Below the pieces are notes generated by a model that was not told the origin of the DNA, did no database searches, and saw only the letters and a list, made by a program, of their open reading frames with translations. This document shows positions 8,086 through 16,148 of a stretch of DNA of 51,629 bases, in pieces. Positions within the stretch are counted from its first letter, which is position 1, and each line of letters starts with the position of its first letter. A program made the position numbers and the translations under genes. The DNA is from Anaerolineae bacterium (GTDB lineage: Bacteria > Chloroflexota > Anaerolineae > Aggregatilineales > Phototrophicaceae), in the NCBI GenBank assembly GCA_022825675.1, contig JAJDWK010000029.1, positions 1 through 51,629 of the forward strand. Reading direction: 5' to 3'.

Positions 8086-9000
8086 CTGTTGGGATGCGGC
8101 GCGCGCCAGGTATGCCGCGCCCAGCAGCGGCGCAGCCTCCCCCAGGGTGGAGGCGCGCACCCGCACCCGCGCCGAGACCGCTCGGAAAGAATACTGCTTC
8201 ACCGACGCCAGCGCCGCCGGCAGCAGCATATCCGCCGCTTGGGCGACGCCGCCGCCGATGACAAAAAGCTCGATATTTACTGTCATCGCCAGCGACGCGA
8301 TGGCGATGCCGAGGGCGCGCCCCGCCCCCCGCATCACGCGCAGCGCCGCTGGCTCGCCGGCGCGGGCGCGCCCCGCCACCTCGCCACCGCTGATGGCAGC
8401 GCCGCTGGCTTCCGCATAGCGCCGTGACAGCGCGGGACCGCTGACAAAGGTCTCCAGGCAGCCGCGGGAGCCGCAGTGGCAGCGCGCCCCATCAGGGTCG
8501 ACCGTCATGTGCCCCGCTTCGCCGGCGCTGTTGCCCTCGCCATACAGCAGCGCGCCTTCATAAATAATGGCGGCGCCAACGCCCGTGCCCAGCACGATAT
8601 AAATCATGCTCTTGCGCCCGCGCCCGGCACCATAATGGAACTCGCCCAATGCGGCGACTTTGGCATCGTGATCAAGCGCCACCGGCAGCGCCAGGCGCTC
8701 GCTCAAAACGCGGCGGAATGGTGTATTTGAGATGCCCGGCAAGTTCACCAAAGTGAGCAGGTCGCCGCTGATGTGATCGACAGGTCCAGGCGCGCCGATG
8801 CCCACAGCGTCAATGCGCCCGCCTGGCGGCAGCGCCGCGCTTACTGCCTCGATTTCGCTGGCGATGCGCCCAATGACGCTGGCTAAGCCAGCATCGGCGC
8901 GGGTTTCGATGCGGCGGCGGGCGATAATCTCGTCCCGCGGGCTGATTAAGCCGAGAGCGATTTTGCTGCCGCCGAGGTCGATGCCGATGACATGGCTCAT
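8083..9000 (-). CDS. ROK-family sugar kinase (glucokinase-like)
   Basis: This 305-residue protein opens with VIGIDLGGSKIALGL, the phosphate-binding loop of the ASKHA/ROK fold. LDHDAKVAALGE carries the catalytic aspartate, and VLGTGVGAAIIYEGALLYG is the second nucleotide-binding segment. The zinc-binding signature follows as GHMTVDP with CHCGSRGC. Members phosphorylate glucose, N-acetylglucosamine, allose or similar sugars; the specificity is not clear here. ATG 9000 overlaps the stop of the upstream GMC gene by ATGA, so the pair is translationally coupled. The last codons (Ser-Gln-Gln-stop) fall inside the conserved flank of an intergenic repeat, which suggests that the repeat has replaced the original end of the gene. 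Confidence 0.9.
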   Translation of the reverse strand: MSHVIGIDLGGSKIALGLISPRDEIIARRRIETRADAGLASVIGRIASEIEAVSAALPPGGRIDAVGIGAPGPVDHISGDLLTLVNLPGISNTPFRRVLSERLALPVALDHDAKVAALGEFHYGAGRGRKSMIYIVLGTGVGAAIIYEGALLYGEGNSAGEAGHMTVDPDGARCHCGSRGCLETFVSGPALSRRYAEASGAAISGGEVAGRARAGEPAALRVMRGAGRALGIAIASLAMTVNIELFVIGGGVAQAADMLLPAALASVKQYSFRAVSARVRVRASTLGEAAPLLGAAYLARAASQQ

Positions 9001-10529
9001 GCTTGCCACTCCGCCCGCAGGCTGGGTTTGCCCTGCAGATAATCCGCCACGCGCAGCGCCTGGGCGCAGATGGTCAGCGCCGGGTTCATGGCGGTGGAGG
9101 ACGGGAAAAAAGACGCATCAACAACATAGAGATTGTCGATGTCATGCGCGCGGCAGAAGGGGTCAAGCACCGAGGTGGCGGCGTCTTCGCCGAAGCGGGC
9201 GGTGCCGCATTGATGGGAGTTGGTCTCGATGCCCAGGGTTTCGGTGAATACCAGCGGATAGCCGGCGGCGCGCATCATAGCGCGGGCGCGGCGCAGCAGC
9301 TGGCGGTGCGCGGCGCGATTGTTGGGCGTCCACTGCACGCGGATGCTGCCATCCGCCCCGAGCAGGACGCGATTTTCCGGGTCGGGCAGGTCTTCGCTCA
9401 TCACCCACCAATCGACGCTGCGCCGCGCCATCGCCGCCAGCAGCGGCGGCGGCAAATAAGGCTTGGCGGCGGAGAGCATGCCCGCCTGCAGCTTGCCCAG
9501 CGCCTGGATATTGCCCATAGGATAGGGAAAATCCGCATCGCCGAAATAATAATCGTTGATTGCCACCGTCTTTTGAAAGACTGTCGGGTTGATTTTCAAA
9601 GGCGCGACCGCGGTCAAGGCGCTGTTGTTGTGCATCATATAATTGCGCCCCAACATGCCCGAGCCATTCGCCAGCCCCTCGGGATGCTGGCTGTTGGCGG
9701 AGCGCAGCAGCAGCGCCGCCGAGTTGACAGCGCCGCACGCCACCACAAAGCGGTCGCCGCTGATGCGGTGGATTTCGCCGCCGCGCTCGACTTCAACCGC
9801 CGTGACCCGTTTGCCGCTGCCATCGGTCAAGAGGCGGCGGGCGCGCGTATGTGTCAACAGCTCGACGCTGTCATGCTGCAGGGCGGGGCGGACGCAGCGG
9901 ACTTCGGCATCGCCTTTTGCATGCAATTTGCAGGGGAAACCATCACAGGTGGCGCAGCGGATGCAGCGCCCGCCAGGGCGGCGGTCGACAGCCATCGGCA
10001 GCGGATAAGGGCGCAGGCTCTGGGCGCTTAAGCGCTGGCAGAGCTCGGCGATGGCGCTCTCGTGCGGCAGCGCCGGGAAGGGATACGGGCGGGAGCGCGG
10101 CGGCTCGCTGGGGTCAGCGCCGGCGCTGCCATGCACAAAAAAGAGTTCTTCCGCCAGGCAATAATAGGGCTCGAGCTCTTCGTAGCTCAGGGGCCAGGCA
10201 GGCGAGAGCCCGCCTTCATGCTCCAGCGCCGCGAAATCCTGGCGGCGGAAGCGCGGCAGGGCGGCACCATAGACTTTGGTATTGCCGCCGACAAAATAAT
10301 GCACGCCAGGCTTGAAGCGCCTGCCATCGCGGGCGTCAATCCAGTATTCGGCGGGTTTGTAGCGGTTTTCGCCAAAGACGGCGGCGACTTGCCAATTCTG
10401 CGCTTCCTGCGGCAGGAAGCCGCCGCGTTCCAGCAGCAGAATGCGCGCGCCACTCTCGCGCAGGGCATAGGCGAGCGTGCCGCCGCCCATGCCCGTGCCG
10501 ATGATGACGAAGTCGAAAACAGCCGCCAC
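8997..10529 (-). CDS. GMC-family oxidoreductase with a cysteine cluster
   Basis: The 510-residue flavoprotein begins with FDFVIIGTGMGGGTLAYALR, a Rossmann FAD-binding motif, and ends with the GMC_C block LYVVDASFFPSSTAMNPALT. A conspicuous cluster C189-x2-C192-x2-C195-x4-C200, in the context GGRCIRCATCDGFPCKLHA, lies between the FAD and substrate regions. Some members of this GMC subgroup carry it, and it could bind metal or form disulfides. SHQCGTARFG near the C-terminus fits the active-site His region. The GTG start at 10529 gives the exact family N-terminus but has only a weak purine-rich leader. The gene is coupled by ATGA to the ROK kinase, so an oxidised or phosphorylated sugar is a likely shared substrate (inference). 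Confidence 0.87.
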   Translation of the reverse strand: MAAVFDFVIIGTGMGGGTLAYALRESGARILLLERGGFLPQEAQNWQVAAVFGENRYKPAEYWIDARDGRRFKPGVHYFVGGNTKVYGAALPRFRRQDFAALEHEGGLSPAWPLSYEELEPYYCLAEELFFVHGSAGADPSEPPRSRPYPFPALPHESAIAELCQRLSAQSLRPYPLPMAVDRRPGGRCIRCATCDGFPCKLHAKGDAEVRCVRPALQHDSVELLTHTRARRLLTDGSGKRVTAVEVERGGEIHRISGDRFVVACGAVNSAALLLRSANSQHPEGLANGSGMLGRNYMMHNNSALTAVAPLKINPTVFQKTVAINDYYFGDADFPYPMGNIQALGKLQAGMLSAAKPYLPPPLLAAMARRSVDWWVMSEDLPDPENRVLLGADGSIRVQWTPNNRAAHRQLLRRARAMMRAAGYPLVFTETLGIETNSHQCGTARFGEDAATSVLDPFCRAHDIDNLYVVDASFFPSSTAMNPALTICAQALRVADYLQGKPSLRAEWQA

Positions 10530-10560
10530 GCGGGCAGCCCCCTACTCCACTTGAGCCAAT

Positions 10561-10598
10561 AAAAATCGCATCACCAGGATGCTGGCAGCCTGGTGATG
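10561..10598 (-). terminator. Intrinsic terminator or attenuator upstream of the GMC gene
   Basis: CATCACCAGG (10569-10578) pairs perfectly with CCTGGTGATG (10589-10598), with further pairing possible inside. Read on the minus strand it is followed by a run of five T (the A-run at 10561-10565). It lies 32-69 bases before the GTG of the GMC gene, in the same orientation, so it would terminate a short upstream transcript or attenuate the operon. Confidence 0.6.
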
Positions 10599-10660
10599 AT
10601 GTAGAGAAGCAAGGGCGCGATACCGGCGGACAAGGCGATGCCAGCGCCAACCCGCCACAT
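10571..10660 (-). CDS. Possible 29-residue single-membrane-span peptide
   Basis: An ATG at 10660 opens a frame that reads as Met-Trp-Arg, then a hydrophobic stretch (VGAGIALSAGIAPLLLYII), then a short TRLPASW tail and TGA inside the terminator stem at 10571. The size, the single predicted span with positive residues on either side and the overlapping terminator make it a candidate small gene. No Shine-Dalgarno site is visible, and hydrophobic frames arise by chance in GC-rich DNA, so confidence is low. Confidence 0.2.
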   Translation of the reverse strand: MWRVGAGIALSAGIAPLLLYIITRLPASW

Positions 10661-11056
10661 CAGACATTGTCGGGACTGTGTCAGCGAGTTTATCTCTTTG
10701 ATAGCCATCGAGCCCCGTTTTTCTCGATATTTCTGCGCTTCACCTATAGCGCGACTATAGCATCATCCCGGCGTGAATCCAATGTATCCGACCGGGGGGC
10801 AGAGCAATCGCGCCAGAAGCATAAACATCAAAAGCGTCGCATAAATCAAGCAAAATGTAGTAGTGAACCTTGGATCGTCCACGCAAATCAACAGAATCTT
10901 GCGGGACTTTCGGCGAAACGCCCCTGCCGTCGGGATGAAGCGCGATTGCTCCGCCCCAAACTCAGCCTTTATCCCCAGCGGCGATGCCGCTATCATAGAA
11001 TGCCCGCTCCCCAACTGAAGAGATAACAGGAGAATGCCACGCCAGCCGTCGCCCTT
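10661..11056. other. Divergent intergenic region between the GMC and ABC exporter operons
   Basis: It contains a twofold CTATAG motif near 10744-10758 and a partial copy of the palindromic repeat at 10910-10950 (TTTCGGCGAAACGCCCC with the conserved CGGGATGAAGCGCG flank). A possible TATCAT box lies at 10991-10996. Minus-strand frames here have no start signal or recognisable product. GGAGA stands before an ATG at 11034 that opens only 13 codons. Confidence 0.5.
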
Positions 11057-12826
11057 ATGGCAAAAATCGCATTAGACAGTCCCCTACCCAAAAGGAGCGC
11101 GCCCCGAAGCTCCTTGCTGCGCAGTTTCACTTTCCTCAAGAAATACCGACATCTTGCCGTCAGCGTTTACCTGCTGGCGCTGCTGACCAACGGGCTGGCG
11201 GTGCTCATCCCGCAGACCATCCGCTGGGTTGTCGACGCTGGCATCGTCCAGCGCGATACACAAATTCTCATCAACTCGCTGCTGATTTTGCTGCTGCTGA
11301 GCGCCATCAAAGCGCCGATAGACTTCCTGCTGGGGCGCTGGACCGAAGTCGCTTCCCAAGGCGTCGCCTACGATATCCGCAACGCCATCTACAGCAAGCT
11401 GAGCTCGCTTTCTTTTTCTTACCACGATCAAGCGCAGACCGGGCAATTGCTCGCCCGCTCCATCTCGGATGTGGAGCGCATCCGCTTCCTCACCGGGCGG
11501 GCGATCCTGCGCCTCTTCCAACATTCCAGCCTGATGCTGCTGACCTTCCTGGCGCTGGCGCTGATGAACGCCCGCCTCGCCCTGCTGGCTATGCTGCTGA
11601 TGCCGCTGATGGGCTATGTCGCCTTTCGCTTCGGGCGCATCTTCCGCCCGCTTTCGCTGGATTTGCAGCATCAACTGGCGGAGATGACCACGGTGCTGGA
11701 GCAGAACCTGCGCGGCGCGAAAATTGTGAAAGCTTTCGCCCAGGAAGAGGCGGAAATCGAGCGCTTCTCCGCCCAGAACCGCGCCTGGTTCGGCTTGGCG
11801 CAGAAGCAGGTCGCGGCGCAGACGCGGCACATCCCGCTGCTGGATTTTATCGCCAGCCTGAGCACAGTCATCATCCTCTGGCTGGGCGGGCGCTTTGTCA
11901 TCGAAAACAGCTTGACCATCGGCGAATTGGTCGCCTTCACCACCTACCTCGGGCAGTTGGTGGCGCCGGTGCGGCGGCTGGGCATCATCATCCCGGCGGT
12001 GGCGATGGCATCCGCCGCGGGCGAGCGCGTCTATACCATCCTCGATGCCCAATCCGAAGTGACAGACGCGCCTGGCGCGCGCCCGCTGCCGCCGATACAA
12101 GGGCGCGTCCGCTTTGAAAATGTGAGCTTCTCGTATTTCAACCAGCGGCAAGTGCTGAGAAAGCTCAGCTTTAACGCCGAGCCGGGCGAGGTGGTCGCCC
12201 TGCTGGGCGCGACTGGCTCCGGCAAATCGACCATCATCAATTTGATACCGCGCTTCTACGATGTCAGCGGCGGCAAAATCACTGTCGATGGCTGCGATAT
12301 CCGCGAAGCGACGCTCAATTCCCTGCGTGACCAAATCGGCATCGTGCTGCAAGAGACGGTGCTCTTCGCCGCCAGCATCCGCGAAAATATCGCCTTTGGC
12401 TTAAGCAATGTCAGCGAGGCGCAGATCATCGAAGCGGCACGAGCGGCGCAGGCGCATGACTTCATCACGGCGATGCCGCAGGGCTATGACACCGAAGTGG
12501 GCGAGCGCGGCTTGACGCTCTCCGGCGGGCAGAAACAGCGCATCGCCATCGCCCGCGCCCTGTTAAAAGACCCGCGCGTCCTGCTGCTGGATGACGCCAC
12601 CTCCAGCGTCGATACCGAAACCGAGCGCCTGATTCAACTGGCGCTGGAGCGGCTGATGGTGGGGCGGACTTCGTTCATCATCGCCCAGCGGCTGAGCACG
12701 GTGCGCATGGCGGACAAGGTGCTGGTGCTGCAGGGCGGGCGCATCGCCGCCGCTGGCACGCACGAAGAGCTGCTGCGGACATCAGGCTTGTACGCCGAAA
12801 TCTATTATCGCAACCTGCGGGAGTGA
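11057..12826 (+). CDS. ABC exporter half-transporter (fused membrane and ATPase domains), first of a pair
   Basis: The 589-residue protein has an N-terminal six-helix type IV exporter domain (about 20-310) and a C-terminal ATPase. The ATPase carries Walker A LLGATGSGKSTIINLIPRFY, the signature LTLSGGQKQRIAIARALLK, Walker B VLLLDDATSSVD and the switch FIIAQRLSTVR. Walker B ends in Asp rather than the usual catalytic Glu (LLLDDA instead of LLLDEA). In heterodimeric exporters this marks the degenerate ATP site; the partner at 12823 has the normal MDEATSSVD. The pair therefore probably forms an asymmetric heterodimer of the TmrAB/LmrCD/BmrCD type. Substrates of such exporters include drugs, lipids and peptides. 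Confidence 0.92.
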   Translation: MAKIALDSPLPKRSAPRSSLLRSFTFLKKYRHLAVSVYLLALLTNGLAVLIPQTIRWVVDAGIVQRDTQILINSLLILLLLSAIKAPIDFLLGRWTEVASQGVAYDIRNAIYSKLSSLSFSYHDQAQTGQLLARSISDVERIRFLTGRAILRLFQHSSLMLLTFLALALMNARLALLAMLLMPLMGYVAFRFGRIFRPLSLDLQHQLAEMTTVLEQNLRGAKIVKAFAQEEAEIERFSAQNRAWFGLAQKQVAAQTRHIPLLDFIASLSTVIILWLGGRFVIENSLTIGELVAFTTYLGQLVAPVRRLGIIIPAVAMASAAGERVYTILDAQSEVTDAPGARPLPPIQGRVRFENVSFSYFNQRQVLRKLSFNAEPGEVVALLGATGSGKSTIINLIPRFYDVSGGKITVDGCDIREATLNSLRDQIGIVLQETVLFAASIRENIAFGLSNVSEAQIIEAARAAQAHDFITAMPQGYDTEVGERGLTLSGGQKQRIAIARALLKDPRVLLLDDATSSVDTETERLIQLALERLMVGRTSFIIAQRLSTVRMADKVLVLQGGRIAAAGTHEELLRTSGLYAEIYYRNLRE

Positions 12827-14661
12827 AGACGATTATGGGCTTTTCGATAGGCACGGCGGGTTTATCCCGCGGCGGACCGCGCGGCACGCTGGAAGGCTAT
12901 GCCGAAAAGGTCGAGGGGCGCGCCTTCAACCTGCGCGTGCTTTGGTATCTGCTGGCATTCGTCCGCCCCTATGCCCTGCGCATGGCGGGCGCTTTCCTCG
13001 CGATGCTGGCGGTAACCGCTTTGACGCTGCTGACGCCTTTTCTCGTCAAAGAGGCGATTGACGGTCCCATCGCCGCGGGCGATATCAACGCGCTTAACGA
13101 GCTTGCGCTGCTGCTTCTGCTCGCCTTCAGCGGCTTGTACCTGGCGTCGATGGCGCAGCGCTACCTGCTCAGCTGGGTGGGGCAGAAAGTGCTCTCCGAT
13201 TTGCGCAATGCGCTCTTCCGCCATTTGCAGGATTTGCCGCTGTCCTATCACGACAATCACATCATCGGCGTTACCATCTCCCGCGTCATCAGCGATGTTG
13301 AGGTCATCAACCAATTGCTCTCCCAGGGCTTGATCGCCCTGCTGGGCGATACGCTGTTGCTGGGCGGCATCATCCTGGTGATGCTCTCGCTCAACGCGCA
13401 GCTGGCGCTGGTTACCTTCTCGATTATCCCCATCATCGTGCTGGTAACGATGCTTTTCGCCCGCCGCGCCAAACGCGCTTTCCGCAACAGCCGCGCCCGC
13501 AACGCGCACATGATTGGCGATTTGGCGGAGAATCTCAGCGGCATCCGCGTGATTCAAGCCTTCGCCAACGAAGACAGCAGCTCGGAAAAATTTGACGAAG
13601 TCAACCAGGGCAATCGCGATGCCCATATCAAAGCGATGTCGCTGTCTTTTGTTTTCCTGCCAACTGTAGAATTGCTGAGCATGGTGGCGACTGGCATTGT
13701 GCTGCTTTTCGGCGGCATCAGCGTGGCGCAAGGCAGCTTGACCCTGGGCACGGTCATCGCCTTCCTCGCTTATGTCAATCGCTTCTTTTTGCCGGTGCAA
13801 GAGCTCAGCCAGCTCTACGCCACCATGCAGACGACGATGGCGGGCGGCGAGCGCGTCATCAACCTGCTGAATACCGAGCCGGCGGTGCAAGACCGCGCGG
13901 ACGCGGGCGACATGCCGCCGATTGCCGGGCGCATCGAATTCCGCGATGTCAGCTTCGGCTATCGTGAGGGGCTGCCCGTGCTGCGCGGCATCAACCTGGA
14001 TATCGCGGCGGGCACTTTGGTGGCGCTTGTTGGTCCCACCGGCGCTGGAAAAACCTCGCTCGCCAACCTCATCGCGCGTTTTTATGATGTCAGCGAGGGC
14101 GCGCTGCTGATAGACGGCATCGACCTGCGCGCGGTGCGGCAGCGCTCGCTGCGGCGGCAGATGGCGCTGGTCTCGCAAGATCCCTTCATTTTCGCCGGCA
14201 GCATCGCCGACAATATCCGCTTCGGCAAGCCCGATGCCAGCATGGCGGAAGTCGAAGCGGCGGGAAAATTGGCGAATGTGCATGCATTCACGCGGGATTT
14301 GCCGCATGGCTACGCCACCGAAATCTTTGAAGATGGCGCCAATCTCTCGGTCGGGCAGCGGCAGCTGATTTCCATCGCGCGCGCCCTCCTGGCGGACCCG
14401 CGCATCCTCATCATGGACGAAGCGACATCCAGCGTTGATATGGTAACCGAAGCCTTGATTCAAGACGCGCTCAACAAACTGCTCTCCAAGCGCAGCGCCA
14501 TCGTCATCGCCCATAGGCTGAGCACCATCGCCAGCGCCGATGTCATCTGCGTGGTCGCGGACGGGCGCATCCGCGAGCGCGGCAGCCATACGCAATTGCT
14601 GGCGCGGCGCGGGCTGTATCACGAACTCTACGAGCGGCAATTCGTCGAGATGGCGGGTTAG
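12823..14661 (+). CDS. ABC exporter half-transporter, second of a pair
   Basis: The 612-residue fused exporter subunit has a membrane domain at about 35-340. The ATPase shows Walker A LVGPTGAGKTSLANLIARFY, signature NLSVGQRQLISIARALL, Walker B ILIMDEATSSVD and switch IVIAHRLSTIASAD. The signature Gly-Gly is altered to SVGQ, a change often seen in asymmetric exporters of this type. A Shine-Dalgarno site does not clearly decide the start: GTG 12823 overlaps the upstream stop (GTGA), whereas ATG 12835 gives 608 residues and follows GGGAG by 12 nt. No regulator, outer-membrane factor or peptide substrate gene accompanies the pair. Confidence 0.9.
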   Translation: MKTIMGFSIGTAGLSRGGPRGTLEGYAEKVEGRAFNLRVLWYLLAFVRPYALRMAGAFLAMLAVTALTLLTPFLVKEAIDGPIAAGDINALNELALLLLLAFSGLYLASMAQRYLLSWVGQKVLSDLRNALFRHLQDLPLSYHDNHIIGVTISRVISDVEVINQLLSQGLIALLGDTLLLGGIILVMLSLNAQLALVTFSIIPIIVLVTMLFARRAKRAFRNSRARNAHMIGDLAENLSGIRVIQAFANEDSSSEKFDEVNQGNRDAHIKAMSLSFVFLPTVELLSMVATGIVLLFGGISVAQGSLTLGTVIAFLAYVNRFFLPVQELSQLYATMQTTMAGGERVINLLNTEPAVQDRADAGDMPPIAGRIEFRDVSFGYREGLPVLRGINLDIAAGTLVALVGPTGAGKTSLANLIARFYDVSEGALLIDGIDLRAVRQRSLRRQMALVSQDPFIFAGSIADNIRFGKPDASMAEVEAAGKLANVHAFTRDLPHGYATEIFEDGANLSVGQRQLISIARALLADPRILIMDEATSSVDMVTEALIQDALNKLLSKRSAIVIAHRLSTIASADVICVVADGRIRERGSHTQLLARRGLYHELYERQFVEMAG

Positions 14662-14681
14662 CGCTCCCGCCGTTTACAGCC

Positions 14682-14697
14682 AATTGTATTTACAATT
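14682..14697. promoter_or_regulatory. Perfect palindrome overlapping the -35 box, likely operator
   Basis: AATTGTA (14682-14688) and TACAATT (14691-14697) are perfect inverted repeats around TT. The palindrome covers the -35 element of the promoter at 14684-14712, the classical position for a repressor. The AT-rich 16-mer stands out in GC-rich surroundings. No regulator gene lies in the window. Confidence 0.6.
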
Positions 14698-14712
14698 ACT
14701 TTGCCCTATAAT
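14684..14712 (+). promoter_or_regulatory. Strong promoter of the CUT1 sugar importer operon
   Basis: TTGTAT (14684-14689) and a consensus TATAAT (14707-14712) are spaced by 17 bases. Transcription would start near 14719, about 57 nt before the ATG at 14776. Confidence 0.7.
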
Positions 14713-14775
14713 GGCGCTGCGGCTTGCCCGCGGGCAGGCGCAACCATGTCCATCTCAGCAGATAGGGAAACCCTC

Positions 14776-16065
14776 ATGCTACGAAAAAAAGCTTTTTTCA
14801 TCATTCTCGCGCTGGCGCTATTCGTCTTGCCGACGCTGGCGCTGATGGCGCAAGACATGACCGAAGTGCGCATCTCCTGGTGGGGCTCACAGAACCGCCA
14901 CGACCGCACCATCGCCGCGATTGAACTCTACGAAGAGCTCAACCACGATATTGACATCGTCTACGAATTCCAGGGCTGGGGCGACCACTGGACCAAGCTC
15001 TCCACCCAGGCGGCGGGCGGCGAATTGCCCGATATCATGCAGCATGACTATGCCCGCATCGAAGAGTGGGTCGCCAATGGCTTGCTGATGCCGCTGGACG
15101 GCTACATCGAAAGCGGCGCCATCGACACCATGAGCATCGCCGATTCTTCCCTGGCAGGCGGCATGGTGGACGGCCAGATGTATGGCATCAACCTCGGCAA
15201 CAACTCCGAAGTCTTCACCCTGGATACGGACGCCTTCGCCGAAGCTGGCATCGAGCTGCCGCCCTTGGATTGGACCTGGACCCAATTTGAAGAAATCGCC
15301 AACCAAATTCACGACAGCCTGGGCATCCATGGCATCGGCGTTTTGACCAGCGACCAATTGTGGAAATCCCAATACATGGGCTGCTGCGACCAATGGTCTT
15401 ATGCCGCTGATGGCATGTCCCTCGGTTATGAAGACGACCAGCCGCTGATTGACTACTACTCGATGCTGCTGCGCCTGCAAGAGAGCGGCGGCATGCAAAG
15501 CTATGAAGATTCGGTCGCCCGTGGCGATCAAGGCGTCGAAGCCCAGCTCATCGTCAGCCAGGAAGCGGCGATGGCATACCACTGGAGCAACCAAATCGTG
15601 GCGGTATGGAATGCCTCGGGCGCCGAGCGCAACTTCGTCATGTACCCCATCCCGCGTCCCGAAGGCGGTCAATCCCAGAATTACATCAAACCGTCGATGT
15701 TCTTCTCGATTACATCCCAGGCGGAGCAGCCCGATGCCGCCGCCGCGTTCATCGACTGGTTCGTCAACTCGGTGGAAGCCAACGAAATCTTGGAAGCCGA
15801 GCGCGGCGTGCCGATTTCTTCAGTCGTGCGGGATGCGCTGCTGCCCAACCTCGGCGCGGCGCAGGCGGAAATGTTTAACTACCTGGGCGTCATCGAGATG
15901 GACAACAGCCCCATCCGCCCGGCGGACCCCGCCGCCCATGCCGATGTTGTCAACAACATCTTCGTCCCCGAATTTGTGGAGCCGGTCATGTATGGCATGA
16001 TCTCGCCGGAAGACGCGGCTTCCTACCTGCGGGAAGAAGCCAACCGCATCCTGGCGGCGCAATAA
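14776..16065 (+). CDS. CUT1 sugar ABC transporter substrate-binding protein
   Basis: This 429-residue binding protein of the SBP_bac_1 (MalE-like) family has a Lys-rich hydrophobic signal peptide ending near LALMAQ. The mature part starts VRISWWGSQNRHDRTIAAIE, and DIVYEFQGWGDHWTKLSTQA and LPDIMQHDYARIEEW are typical of oligosaccharide-binding members. ATG 14776 is preferred over upstream in-frame starts because it begins the signal peptide and follows AGGGA. It is expressed from the promoter at 14684 under a probable operator and is followed by a stem-loop (16081) and then two CUT1 permeases. No ATPase of the MalK type is present; such operons often share a housekeeping MsmX/MalK ATPase encoded elsewhere. 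Ligand unknown. Confidence 0.9.
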   Translation: MLRKKAFFIILALALFVLPTLALMAQDMTEVRISWWGSQNRHDRTIAAIELYEELNHDIDIVYEFQGWGDHWTKLSTQAAGGELPDIMQHDYARIEEWVANGLLMPLDGYIESGAIDTMSIADSSLAGGMVDGQMYGINLGNNSEVFTLDTDAFAEAGIELPPLDWTWTQFEEIANQIHDSLGIHGIGVLTSDQLWKSQYMGCCDQWSYAADGMSLGYEDDQPLIDYYSMLLRLQESGGMQSYEDSVARGDQGVEAQLIVSQEAAMAYHWSNQIVAVWNASGAERNFVMYPIPRPEGGQSQNYIKPSMFFSITSQAEQPDAAAAFIDWFVNSVEANEILEAERGVPISSVVRDALLPNLGAAQAEMFNYLGVIEMDNSPIRPADPAAHADVVNNIFVPEFVEPVMYGMISPEDAASYLREEANRILAAQ

Positions 16066-16080
16066 TCGCGCGCATCTGAC

Positions 16081-16116
16081 AGGGCAGGGGGCAGCCTCAG
16101 CGCCGCCCCCCGCCCT
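16081..16116 (+). terminator. GC-rich stem-loop between binding-protein and permease genes
   Basis: AGGGCAGGGGGC (16081-16092) pairs with GCCCCCCGCCCT (16105-16116) with a single mismatch around a 12-nt loop, 15 nt after the stop. There is no T-run. It probably stabilises the upstream message or reduces read-through to the permeases. Confidence 0.55.
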
Positions 16117-16148
16117 CCCGCTGCAGGCAGAAGTGAGACAAAAACCCG

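Noticed and set aside
11034..11075. 13-codon ORF with GGAGA before ATG 11034
   Set aside because: Overlaps the exporter start; too short to support, although it could be a leader peptide.
12862..14640. 592-codon minus-strand ORF opposite the second exporter gene
   Set aside because: Antisense to an unambiguous ABC exporter, Gln/His/Arg-rich as expected for the complement of such genes.
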